This document shows positions 16,203-23,029 of a stretch of DNA of 23,029 bases, in pieces. Below the pieces are notes generated by a model, which was not told the DNA's origin, ran no database searches, and worked only from the letters and a program-made list of their open reading frames with translations. This stretch comes from Nitrospinota bacterium (GTDB taxonomy: Bacteria > Nitrospinota > Nitrospinia > UBA9942). The position numbers and the translations under genes are program-made. Numbering within the stretch: the stretch's first letter is position 1; the number at the start of each line of letters is the position of its first letter. The stretch is from assembly GCA_003489165.1 (NCBI GenBank), contig DNJG01000105.1:1-23029 (forward strand), in the 5' to 3' direction.

Positions 16203-16415
16203 TTATCTGATAGCAACATACTCTGCAAAAGAAGTTGACTGAGGGATAAACAGCCCATCCTCCTTCAGTCCTTGCAAGTGCAGTTCAATGGCTTCATGCA
16301 TATTTTGCTCTGCTTCTTCACGCGTAGCTCCTGTAGCTGCACATCCGGGCAAGTCGGGTGAATATGCAGAATAGTTTCCATCTGCCTTTTCAATTACAAC
16401 AAGAAAACGATACAT
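16203..16415 (-). CDS. hicB: HicB-family antitoxin
   Basis: 70-residue HicB core: MYRFLVVIEKADGNYSAYSP, then DLPGCAATGATREEAEQNMHEAIELHL, given here in two parts, and GLFIPQ. It folds as the degenerate RNase H-like domain that binds HicA. No DNA-binding tail is present, as in the shortest HicB forms. AAAGG lies 9 nt before ATG 16415, within the remains of hicA. With its toxin truncated it is an orphan antitoxin; it could still neutralise a HicA encoded elsewhere. Confidence 0.92.
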   Translation of the reverse strand: MYRFLVVIEKADGNYSAYSPDLPGCAATGATREEAEQNMHEAIELHLQGLKEDGLFIPQSTSFAEYVAIR

Positions 16416-16489
16416 TTTATTTTACCTTTCGTATCAACTTGATACCACCCATCGTTTTCTATCATTTTTATAATATCACGAATCTTCAT
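16394..16489 (-). pseudogene. hicA: Truncated hicA toxin gene
   Basis: ATG 16489 opens MKIRDIIKMIENDGWYQVDT, then KG: a textbook HicA start, where the family continues with SHRQYKHP carrying the catalytic His. Here the sequence jumps after KG to KIKCIVFLL and a stop at 16394-16396, running into the hicB start. About 35-40 codons, including the catalytic histidine, are deleted. The junction lies at about 16424. The toxin should be inactive. Confidence 0.85.
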
Positions 16490-16540
16490 TCTTGTCTTTC
16501 TATCAGCATCTTGTCAGATTCCCGCTACCACACTACCTAA

Positions 16541-16583
16541 TCCCCTCTCTCCCCCAACCCCCCTGAATCTGCCTTGCTCCGTC
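16541..16583 (-). repeat. Island repeat fragment R5, upstream of hicAB remnant
   Basis: About 40 bp nearly identical to the right end of R4 (17550-17589). On the minus strand it holds GCAAGGCAGATTCAGGGG, the KADS portion of part A. It overlaps the region just past the stop of the YgiT gene at 16585. Confidence 0.7.
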
Positions 16584-16584
16584 C

Positions 16585-16821
16585 TTACTGATGCACAGCA
16601 AAATCAAAGACCGGCACTTTGATGGTCTTAACTGGTTTGAACTTATTTTTTGCGAATTTCAGCAGTTCGTCGGTAATATCCGGGGAATACATCTTTTCCC
16701 CGCACTTTGCACAGACCTCAGCAGGGACATGCTCTACAATCAGGTATTTATCATCATCTTTATATGTGAATGTTACTATCGCCTTTTCTACATGCCCCCC
16801 GCAAAATACACACTTTTTCAT
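16585..16821 (-). CDS. YgiT-type zinc-finger antitoxin (module 2)
   Basis: 78-residue antitoxin of the second DUF4258 pair. Cys4/Cys7 (KCVFCGGHVEKA) and CAKCGEKMYSP make the zinc site; the tail KPVKTIKVPVFDFA matches the tail of module 1. Start ATG 16821 has GGAGG 8 nt upstream and follows the toxin stop by 5 nt. No helix-turn-helix domain. The pair has a normal layout and all expected residues, so it is probably active. Confidence 0.88.
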   Translation of the reverse strand: MKKCVFCGGHVEKAIVTFTYKDDDKYLIVEHVPAEVCAKCGEKMYSPDITDELLKFAKNKFKPVKTIKVPVFDFAVHQ

Positions 16822-16826
16822 TTTAA

Positions 16827-17126
16827 CTACCTCCTTATTTTACAATTAAGCCACTCTTTTTGGTCTGGTTCATACGCCGTGATAATCACAACTGATGGCG
16901 GGAATGAAACTTGAACATGCAAATCCCTACCACCTTGGGTCTTGCCATAAACAAGACAACTCGGCGAATATTTATCATCAGGATATTCTTCTATAATCTC
17001 TCCTTGAAATACGGCTTTCTCAACCTCTGGTCGCAGTATATCTCTTTTAATCATCCTCTTAACAGCATGGTCAGAGAAGCTATAGTCACCACTTTTTATC
17101 TTGCTCTGAATGTCTTTCAATGACAT
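16827..17126 (-). CDS. DUF4258 toxin-like protein (module 2)
   Basis: 99-residue DUF4258 protein, probable RelE/MqsR-fold ribonuclease toxin. The family core is clear: YSFSDHAVKRMIKRDILRPE, GEIIEEYPDDKYSPSCLVYG, GRDLHVQV, then VVIITAYEPDQKEW. His in SDHA and Arg in KRM are the usual conserved polar positions. Start ATG 17126 has no good Shine-Dalgarno, and repeat R3 ends about 25 nt upstream. A sigma-70-like promoter at 17642-17670 points this way but is 500 nt off. Confidence 0.88.
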   Translation of the reverse strand: MSLKDIQSKIKSGDYSFSDHAVKRMIKRDILRPEVEKAVFQGEIIEEYPDDKYSPSCLVYGKTQGGRDLHVQVSFPPSVVIITAYEPDQKEWLNCKIRR

Positions 17127-17150
17127 ATGAAATTTTTAGAAAAGACAAAT

Positions 17151-17320
17151 TTCCTCTACCACCTTCCCCAACGCCCTTGAATCTGCCTTGTCGAAACAGG
17201 GGACAGCGATAATTTTTCTTACTGTCTCCTGCAATCTCCCTCAATTACAAATCATCAATTCAGGCAGAGAGAGGATTTATCTATAAACTATCCCTTCCTC
17301 ATTTACCTGATTTATTATAA
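17151..17320 (-). repeat. Island repeat R3, upstream of DUF4258-YgiT module 2
   Basis: On the minus strand: NEEGIVYR-stop-ILSLPELM (B), then RLQETVRKIIAVPCFDKADS and RALGKVVEEI (A), ending 25 nt before the DUF4258 start. Part A nearly equals that of R1 and part B that of R2, so copies are mosaics. Confidence 0.85.
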
Positions 17321-17375
17321 GCGAGTTGATTTTTACACACCTACCCACTAAAGTCAATATTTCCAAAATATTTTA

Positions 17376-17589
17376 GAAAAATAGGGACAGCGACCATTTT
17401 TCTTACTGTCTCCTGAAGTCTCCCTCAATACCAAATCAATTTCAATAAATAACGGGCTCTGTTATCCTTTTACCTTATCCTTTTCTCCTCTTCCCTCAAT
17501 TCAGGCAGGGAGAGGATTTATCTTAAACAATCCCTTCCTCATTTACCTGATTCTCTCCCCCCAACCCCTGAATCTGCCTTGCTCTGACC
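17376..17589 (-). repeat. Island repeat R4
   Basis: Contains, on the minus strand, a KADS-type piece (17589-17550), B with the stop-ILSLPEL core and the TTATCCTTTTACC block shared with R1, then A as RLQETVRKMVAVPIF before divergence. It is not directly followed by a gene; R3 lies 55 nt further left, so R3 and R4 form a near-tandem pair where a cassette may have been lost. Confidence 0.85.
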
Positions 17590-17641
17590 TTATCACCCAT
17601 CTCAACTCCACCCACTCACTTAACTTGAAAATCCACGAAAG

Positions 17642-17670
17642 AGTATAACAAAACATACTTTTAATTGCAA
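17642..17670 (-). promoter_or_regulatory. Candidate sigma-70 promoter overlapping an inverted repeat
   Basis: Minus strand TTGCAA (17670-17665), 17-nt spacer, TATACT (17647-17642). The -10 end and spacer contain the perfect inverted repeat AGTAT-N8-ATACT (17642-17659), a possible operator. Transcription would run leftwards through R4 and R3 into the DUF4258-YgiT pair. Confidence 0.45.
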
Positions 17671-17689
17671 AAAATGACTATTATCCCTC

Positions 17690-17789
17690 TTTGTTTTTCC
17701 TCTTTCCTCAGTTCAGGCGGGGAGAGGATTTAACAGTATGGTATCCAATTAAGCCATCTTTTATGAACCATTCTTTTCCACCATTACCT
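17690..17789 (-). pseudogene. Decayed C-terminus of a WYL regulator
   Basis: Reading away from the SNF2 gene end, the minus strand gives GNGGKEWFIK, a frameshift, then RWLNWIPYC-stop-ILSPPELRKEE. This matches KWWTYHWAPYC and SPPELRKEA of the intact WYL protein encoded at 8576-9580; about 30 of 34 bases agree around 17700-17733 against 8628-8661. It shows that a WYL gene once followed the SNF2 gene. Confidence 0.8.
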
Positions 17790-17820
17790 ATTCAACAAAG
17801 AGGCTGTTTAAGTCACCTCA

Positions 17821-20800
17821 TTATGCAAGGAGATAATCAAAGTCAGATTTTGATATGGATAAGCCTCTTTTCTTTCCAATAGTATCATCCATAACTGTCT
17901 TGTAAAGCTCAAGCTTCTTTTTCTTTAGCTCCATCATCTTTTCCTCAATGGTATGACGCATAAGAATTCTCATGATGGATACTTTGTTCTTCTGCCCTAT
18001 CCTGTGAGCCCTGTCTGATGCCTGATTTTCAACAGCAGGATTCCACCATGGGTCAAGGTGAAAGACATAGGATGCCCTTGTGAGGTTAAGCCCCTGCCCA
18101 CCTGCCTTTAAGCTGAGTAAAAATATGGATGCCTCTTTGCAATCCTGAAAACCCTCTACGAGCCCTTTTCTCTTTTTTACCGCTGTTGAGCCGTCAAGTC
18201 TGGAAAAAGGCATCTCGCTCTTTTTTAAGACATCCTCAAGGATATTGAGAAATGAGGTAAATTGTGAAAAGACGAGGGCGCTGTGTTTTTCATCAATGAG
18301 TTCTCTTAATTTGCTGATTAAAAATTCGATCTTTGGTGAAGGCTCATCCATTGTCGGGTCTAATAATTTAGGATGGACACAGAGCTGTCTTAGCTTGAGT
18401 ATAGCTGTGAGGGCTATGATTTGTGCCTGTGCCGTAGTTTTAGTATGGTATGCCTCATCTATTGTTGACCTTATCATTTCAACGGTCTTCTTGTAGAGAA
18501 CTTTTTGTTTATCAGTAAGCTCAAGATAGATATCGGATTCTGTCTTTGGCGGGAGTTCTTTTAATATCTTTTCCTTTGTCCGTCTTAATACAAATGGGCG
18601 GGTTCTTCTAAGGATAAGTTCAAGGGATGGTGATGTGTCCAATTTGATGTAGGATTTGAAATTATCATATTCACCAAGAAGACCCGGCAGAGAGAGGTCA
18701 AGAATGGAATAGTATTCTCCGAGATGATTTTCAAGGGGTGTTCCGGTCATTGTAAGCTTGAAATACCCATTTAATTGCCTCACAGCACCTGTAACATCAG
18801 CATAGATATTTTTGACTGCCTGTGCCTCATCAAAGATAATTACATTGAACTGAATCTTCTTTAGCCTTTCAATATCCCTCCGAATAAGTCCATAGGTGGT
18901 TATAAAAACATCGCAGTCTTTAAACTCTGTAGTCCTCTCTAATCCTGTATAAAAATGTATCTTTAAATCAGGATAGAATCTGCCTATCTCATTTTCCCAG
19001 TTGAATAAGAGGCTCGGTGGAAGCACGAGCAGGTGGGGTCCTTGCACAGGGCAGACAGGCTTGACCTTCCCCTCTTTTATGCCTGCGAGCAGGGTGATAG
19101 CCTGAATGGTTTTCCCAAGCCCCATGTCATCCGCAAGACACGCACCAAATCTATGCTCGTAGAGAAAGGATAGCCAGTAGTAGGCATCCTTCTGATAGTG
19201 TCTTAAATTCGCCTTGAGATTCTCTGGAATCGGCCTCTCCTCTATCTTTTCAAATCTGTTCAGCCTCTCTATCAAATCTTCATCCTCTTTTGAAAGCCTG
19301 ACTTTAACCCCCATGTTTCGCAAATGTATCCAGTCCAATATTTGCAGCCTCGGCACACGGACAATCTCTCTTATTTTTTCCTTTGCATTATTGTTCTCTT
19401 TGGCTATACCTGCGATTGTCTTTAAAATCTGCTGTGAATTGGAGTCAAGTATCTGGATAAAATCTTTCTCTTCTACTACACCATCCTGTTTCAACGCCAT
19501 CTGCCATGATTTGTTATCTACCAATTTTCCACTGCATTGTATCTCAGGCTTAATCTCAAACCAGTCTATGCCGCTCTCTCTGGTGCAATCAAACGAGAAT
19601 TCCCATTTTATTACATGAACAGGTTTACCTTTAAAAAATAGGGGTATATTGTGCTTCTTTAATTTAAGATACAGAACGGACAAATGTTTATAAAGCTCAT
19701 CAGCATAGATACGCATTTCATTATGTGCTTTAATACCATTAAATATATCTATGCCGAATATCTCAGATGGGATGGTATAAAGAAGCGACTCCCTTGCTCT
19801 ATCGTTTCTTACTACATACCATTTGCCATTGTAAAATTGCAGCCGTGATGACTCTGCATTGAGTGAAGATAGGGCATCTGTCAGGCATTGTTTTGCCATG
19901 AATCTGATTCTGCGTTTATGAAAAACATCTGTTGAAATGAAATCCTTGATGATTTTATCTGCTTTGCCTCTTTGTTTTGTTGATAGGAGAGTGAGAAATG
20001 TTTTTATAAGTATAGCCCGCCTCTTCTTTGCCCTTAGATGACTTGATAGATAAGATTCATCTCCAAAATATTTCAGATAAATAAAAAAGGATTTTGTCGG
20101 AGAATCCTTTAATCCTTCAATATTGCACCATGCCCTTAAAATCATCTTTTCCCGCTCCGTCTTATCCTGCTCAATGGTGATGCTATAATGCGGCTCTGCT
20201 GTTAAAGGAGACACAAGCTCATCACCAACCTTCAATTGAATATTGGATTTATATTCTTCAGGGATACTGAACTGATATTTCTGAAATGCAGATACAGGGA
20301 TTTGAATAGGCTCAATAAAATCATTTTCCCTCACAATTCCTGATGAGCTGTAATTAGAATCTATGTCATCTTGTTTCATACGCTGCATAAATAACTTCCA
20401 CGCTCTCCAGCCCTTTCTATCCTTTATATTGCCCAATCTTTTATTTTCAAGGTCTGCCACAATATCATTACATATAAGATACGGGTTAGGGCAGACCATG
20501 TCATCTGAAATACAAAGACGGTTGAGTGTAACAATACCCTTTGCAGCATTTAGGGTCGTGACAGAGGAAAAAGAGAGAGAGGAGTTCCACTCTACAGGGA
20601 TTTTCTTGTCCTTGATTTTTAAAAATAACGGATGGGTATTCTCATATTGCTGTAAATACTCAAGAAATCGCTTGTCAGAATCATAGTAGTAATTATGGCT
20701 TTCCCGAACAATCCAGCGAATCTCCATTGGAATATTGTAAGAAGAATAGGGGGTAATCAGCTTATCTCCCCTTTGAAGGGATAGGGTGAAATGACCGCTA

Positions 20801-21348
20801 AAATAACCCCTCTCAATGATAATAGAATAATCCCCATAGCCAGCCTCCAAAGTAAGGCTATTGGTGGAAATAGAATTTTTCCACTCCTTATCTACCCTTA
20901 CAGGAATAGGATTTATGTGTGAGGGTTTTCCCTTTTTGGGAAATTCTTCGGATATTGAGAGAAGGCTTGTTTTAAGAGAATCTTTGTAATCAGACCTATG
21001 AGTTCCAATACTAAAATGGGTTGGATTTAGAATATTTTTAATAGTAATAAGAGTGCATATTACATGTTTGCAATTGCCAAAGGACGACCATGCAGGACAA
21101 CTGCATCTATAATTAAGATTATTGTTTTCTATAAGAATTGATACTGAATAAAGTCTGCTTCCCTGAACCTTTGCCTCTAAAACCTGATGGTCTTCAGACC
21201 ATTCAAAATAAAGAAGCTTTTCCTTTTTATAATATTCAAAACCCCTCGTTACATACTGACCTGTCGCTAAAGTATATATGGTATTCGCAGGTAATTCTTC
21301 TAAATGGGCTATAATCTCATTTTTTATTATATTTTCACTTCCCGCCAT
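17821..21348 (-). CDS. SWIM zinc-finger SNF2/Rad54-like helicase
   Basis: Large (1175 residues) ATP-driven double-stranded DNA translocase. The N-terminal SWIM zinc finger is Cys82-x-Cys84-x8-Cys93-x-His95 (RCSCPAWSSFGNCKH). A long bacterial SNF2-type middle region follows. The motor has motif I DDMGLGKTIQA (740-750), motif II DEAQ (840-843), motif III LTMTGTPLENH (865-875), and in the second lobe LVFSQF, GGQGLNLT and motif VI QASDRAHRIGQ (1109-1119). All motor motifs are intact. It may remodel protein-DNA complexes or RNA polymerase like HepA/RapA relatives, or serve in defence as SNF2 proteins do in DISARM. Neighbouring restriction-like and toxin genes favour defence, but no methylase or other DISARM part is seen. 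The Shine-Dalgarno is weak (AGGA 14 nt before ATG). Confidence 0.94.
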   Translation of the reverse strand: MAGSENIIKNEIIAHLEELPANTIYTLATGQYVTRGFEYYKKEKLLYFEWSEDHQVLEAKVQGSRLYSVSILIENNNLNYRCSCPAWSSFGNCKHVICTLITIKNILNPTHFSIGTHRSDYKDSLKTSLLSISEEFPKKGKPSHINPIPVRVDKEWKNSISTNSLTLEAGYGDYSIIIERGYFSGHFTLSLQRGDKLITPYSSYNIPMEIRWIVRESHNYYYDSDKRFLEYLQQYENTHPLFLKIKDKKIPVEWNSSLSFSSVTTLNAAKGIVTLNRLCISDDMVCPNPYLICNDIVADLENKRLGNIKDRKGWRAWKLFMQRMKQDDIDSNYSSSGIVRENDFIEPIQIPVSAFQKYQFSIPEEYKSNIQLKVGDELVSPLTAEPHYSITIEQDKTEREKMILRAWCNIEGLKDSPTKSFFIYLKYFGDESYLSSHLRAKKRRAILIKTFLTLLSTKQRGKADKIIKDFISTDVFHKRRIRFMAKQCLTDALSSLNAESSRLQFYNGKWYVVRNDRARESLLYTIPSEIFGIDIFNGIKAHNEMRIYADELYKHLSVLYLKLKKHNIPLFFKGKPVHVIKWEFSFDCTRESGIDWFEIKPEIQCSGKLVDNKSWQMALKQDGVVEEKDFIQILDSNSQQILKTIAGIAKENNNAKEKIREIVRVPRLQILDWIHLRNMGVKVRLSKEDEDLIERLNRFEKIEERPIPENLKANLRHYQKDAYYWLSFLYEHRFGACLADDMGLGKTIQAITLLAGIKEGKVKPVCPVQGPHLLVLPPSLLFNWENEIGRFYPDLKIHFYTGLERTTEFKDCDVFITTYGLIRRDIERLKKIQFNVIIFDEAQAVKNIYADVTGAVRQLNGYFKLTMTGTPLENHLGEYYSILDLSLPGLLGEYDNFKSYIKLDTSPSLELILRRTRPFVLRRTKEKILKELPPKTESDIYLELTDKQKVLYKKTVEMIRSTIDEAYHTKTTAQAQIIALTAILKLRQLCVHPKLLDPTMDEPSPKIEFLISKLRELIDEKHSALVFSQFTSFLNILEDVLKKSEMPFSRLDGSTAVKKRKGLVEGFQDCKEASIFLLSLKAGGQGLNLTRASYVFHLDPWWNPAVENQASDRAHRIGQKNKVSIMRILMRHTIEEKMMELKKKKLELYKTVMDDTIGKKRGLSISKSDFDYLLA

Positions 21349-21397
21349 AATATCTGCAATCTTCCTAATTTCTTTATCCCCTCTGTCATCTCTCCAC

Positions 21398-21440
21398 CTA
21401 TAATTCAGGCAGGGATAGGATTTATCTATAAACTATCCTT
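21398..21440 (-). repeat. Island repeat fragment R6, upstream of SNF2 gene
   Basis: Part B core only (AGTTTATAGATAAATCC, then CCTGCCTGAATT on the minus strand), closely matching R2 and R3. It lies 50 nt before the SNF2 start. A short AGATTGCAG match to the beginning of part A follows at about 21352-21365. Confidence 0.7.
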
Positions 21441-21448
21441 AACATACT

Positions 21449-23029
21449 TCAATTAAACTTTATCCCTAAAATATCCATAATTTGCTCTATCACCCATTTC
21501 TGTCTTTTTTCAACATCATCTTTATTCCAACTTCCTTTTTCTAATTTATTTATAAGCATTCTTGAAATCTCAAATGAAGTAGTCCCGCCATGTTTTTCAT
21601 TATAAATTTCTGCCTTTTCGCATGGAGGATCATTTTGCTGAGCAATGTTCTTTTTCCCAGAAAGCAGAGTTAGATTTCCAATCTTGTTTAAGTGATTGTT
21701 TGCCTGTTCTTCAGTCCACATTTTTTTCCATTCTTCTTTATTATGCCATTTTTCAGGAAGTATATGGTCAGCATGGATTTTTTTATCCATTTCAATGAAG
21801 AAAACTTTTGAATTATCAGTTTGTTTATATTCTATTAATGCTAATAAAGGTTTAAGCCATGACTTTCCATAAGCATCATTTTTTAAATTTTCTTCCACTC
21901 GTTTGATTACATTATCTTTTTTCATTTTATCCTCTACTGCTTTACTTATTTCAGCCATAGATTTCTTGCTTTTAATTAAGTCAATTATGTTAAAAGATAA
22001 TTGCTTTATCTTTGAAGTAGTATAATCAGCAATCCAGTATGAATAGTAGACTTTTCTTAATTCTTTACATAACCCTTCAAAATCGTTAAATTTCTCCTTT
22101 TTTGCAGTAGTCAGTATCGCTTTCCAAAAAACTTTATTGGGCAGATACCATAGTGAAAATATTATTTTAGATTCCATTTGATAAATTTTATTAAAAGACT
22201 CAACAAATTCACCAAAGTCAAAAATAACTTTTCTTGAATCTTCGTTTTTGAATTTGTCAGTTAGTTCCTTATACAAAGACTCTCCCGGTTTTTGAGCTAA
22301 TAAGTAGTATGCGTAGTAGGTAAGTAAATCCGTAATAGTTTCATCTACATCTTCAGAACGTCTTTCTACCTCACGCCAATTTGAAATAAATTGCTCCTTT
22401 TCTTGTGCGGTTCTTAATTTACTATAGAGATGGCTCTTGATTAAATCTGAAGGGCTTAAATCAAGTCCTCTTGTGTTCAACACCTGAAATAACTTGATAG
22501 CATCCGATTGTTTTGCGCATGTGATTGTTATCATCTCTGTTTTGTTCAATATATATTCTGCAAAGTTTTTGATTGCATCTATGCCGCCGTTATTCTTAAG
22601 TTCATCAAGTTTTTCCTTGAACTTTAAAGCTGCATTTATGAATTTCCCATCTTCTCTCGGCCTGTTTGTAGGTTCTTCATCTAGGAAGTTAACTCCATTT
22701 AATATTTCCTGTTCAAATTTGATTTGGTGATTTGATTGCGTTATTAATTTTAGTCGTGGCCTTTCCTCACGCATACTTTTGACAGAGTCTCGAATTATAT
22801 TTATTAGTAGTTTATTACCAGACCCTTCTAAATCTTTACCATATAAATCCCTGATGACACAGAATAAAATTGTTAATGTAGTCAGCCTCTGCTGACCATC
22901 AATCACTTCTAAGTAGCCGTCTTCTGTTTTTTTTATTAATATTATGGGGCCTAAAAAATAACCCTCATCTTTAGATTCCATTGCAGAATATAAGTCATCC
23001 CACAACTCATCTATTTGTTCATCTTCCCA
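21449..23029 (-). CDS. DUF262/DUF1524 protein, GmrSD-like (5' end beyond window)
   Basis: Second single-chain GmrSD-like protein, 526 residues visible. The frame is open to the right edge (WEDEQIDELWDDLYSAM), so the true start and the QR-x-Y/F-W strand of DUF262 lie outside; an internal TTG at 23005 should not be taken as the start. DUF262 shows LEVIDGQQRLTTLTILFCVI and FQVLNTRGLDLSPSDLIKSHL, given here in two parts. The C-terminal HNH-type DUF1524 has ADHILPEKWHN, then KIGNLTLLSGKKNIAQQND. It is more AT-rich and shows little similarity to the copy at 13192-15063 outside these motifs, so the two are distant paralogues or independent arrivals. Confidence 0.92.
   Translation of the reverse strand, partial: WEDEQIDELWDDLYSAMESKDEGYFLGPIILIKKTEDGYLEVIDGQQRLTTLTILFCVIRDLYGKDLEGSGNKLLINIIRDSVKSMREERPRLKLITQSNHQIKFEQEILNGVNFLDEEPTNRPREDGKFINAALKFKEKLDELKNNGGIDAIKNFAEYILNKTEMITITCAKQSDAIKLFQVLNTRGLDLSPSDLIKSHLYSKLRTAQEKEQFISNWREVERRSEDVDETITDLLTYYAYYLLAQKPGESLYKELTDKFKNEDSRKVIFDFGEFVESFNKIYQMESKIIFSLWYLPNKVFWKAILTTAKKEKFNDFEGLCKELRKVYYSYWIADYTTSKIKQLSFNIIDLIKSKKSMAEISKAVEDKMKKDNVIKRVEENLKNDAYGKSWLKPLLALIEYKQTDNSKVFFIEMDKKIHADHILPEKWHNKEEWKKMWTEEQANNHLNKIGNLTLLSGKKNIAQQNDPPCEKAEIYNEKHGGTTSFEISRMLINKLEKGSWNKDDVEKRQKWVIEQIMDILGIKFN

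Larger units (their letters stand above)
17127..17820. other. Gene-free stretch built of repeats
   Basis: No intact gene on either strand. From left to right: repeat R3, a short unique stretch (17321-17375), repeat R4, a unique stretch with a strong promoter-like site (17590-17690) and a decayed WYL C-terminus next to the end of the SNF2 gene. The frame on the plus strand near 17691-17882 is open by chance. Confidence 0.8.

Noticed and set aside
15107..17589. Repeats R1-R4 as a CRISPR array
   Set aside because: Units are 130-215 bp, diverged, irregularly spaced and separated by whole genes; there are no short identical repeats with uniform spacers and no cas1/cas2. The Cas4-like domain of the DUF2779 protein is not evidence for CRISPR.
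8576..23029. A complete DISARM, BREX or similar known system
   Set aside because: The SNF2 helicase and WYL regulator occur in such systems, but no methyltransferase, BrxL/PglZ-like or DrmA/B-like gene is visible here.
8576..23029. An integrative element with integrase, transposase or tRNA attachment site
   Set aside because: No integrase, transposase, tRNA gene or terminal inverted repeat was recognised in the window; the element ends, if any, would lie outside.

Overview
The window looks like the chromosome of an AT-rich, Gram-negative, probably anaerobic bacterium. The evidence is a TonB-dependent outer-membrane receptor, pyruvate phosphate dikinase, an iron-sulphur (family 4) uracil-DNA glycosylase and HypF, the [NiFe]-hydrogenase maturation protein. 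The gene set would suit Nitrospirota or Desulfobacterota-like lineages. That placement is inference, because the window has no rRNA or other phylogenetic marker.

Left third (1-8490), housekeeping genes. A TonB-dependent receptor runs off the left edge. Behind a shared upstream promoter candidate it is preceded by a small secreted His-rich protein, which suggests metal uptake. Divergently placed is ppdK, followed by the uracil-DNA glycosylase gene; hypF converges on these from the right. The glycosylase and hypF genes carry in-frame 7-8 nt tandem repeats, one tract pair in the first and four tracts in the second, apparently accepted as extra loops.

Right two thirds (8576-23029), an accessory island with every recognisable gene on the minus strand. 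In transcription order from the right edge it holds: a DUF262/DUF1524 (GmrSD-like) protein cut by the edge; a SWIM-domain SNF2 helicase; a DUF4258-YgiT toxin-antitoxin pair; a HicB antitoxin behind a truncated hicA; a HEPN-nucleotidyltransferase pair; a second complete GmrSD-like protein; a second DUF4258-YgiT pair flanked by direct repeats of a dead nucleotidyltransferase start; an orphan YgiT antitoxin; and a likely operon of a DUF2779 double-nuclease protein, an unknown 118-aa protein and a WYL-domain regulator.

The most unusual feature is the DNA between these cassettes. Copies of a diverged repeat about 130-215 bp long, or parts of it, always in the same orientation, lie just upstream of five cassettes (GmrSD-like, HEPN-MNT, HicAB, DUF4258-YgiT, SNF2). 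One part of the repeat (B) is a decayed C-terminus of a WYL regulator related to the intact one in this window, and the copies share a stop codon. The other part (A) can be read as a conserved peptide fragment, RLQETVRKIIAIPYF, of unknown origin. The repeats could be recombination scars through which defence and toxin-antitoxin cassettes are gained and lost, or a shared regulatory leader. The sequence alone does not decide between these.
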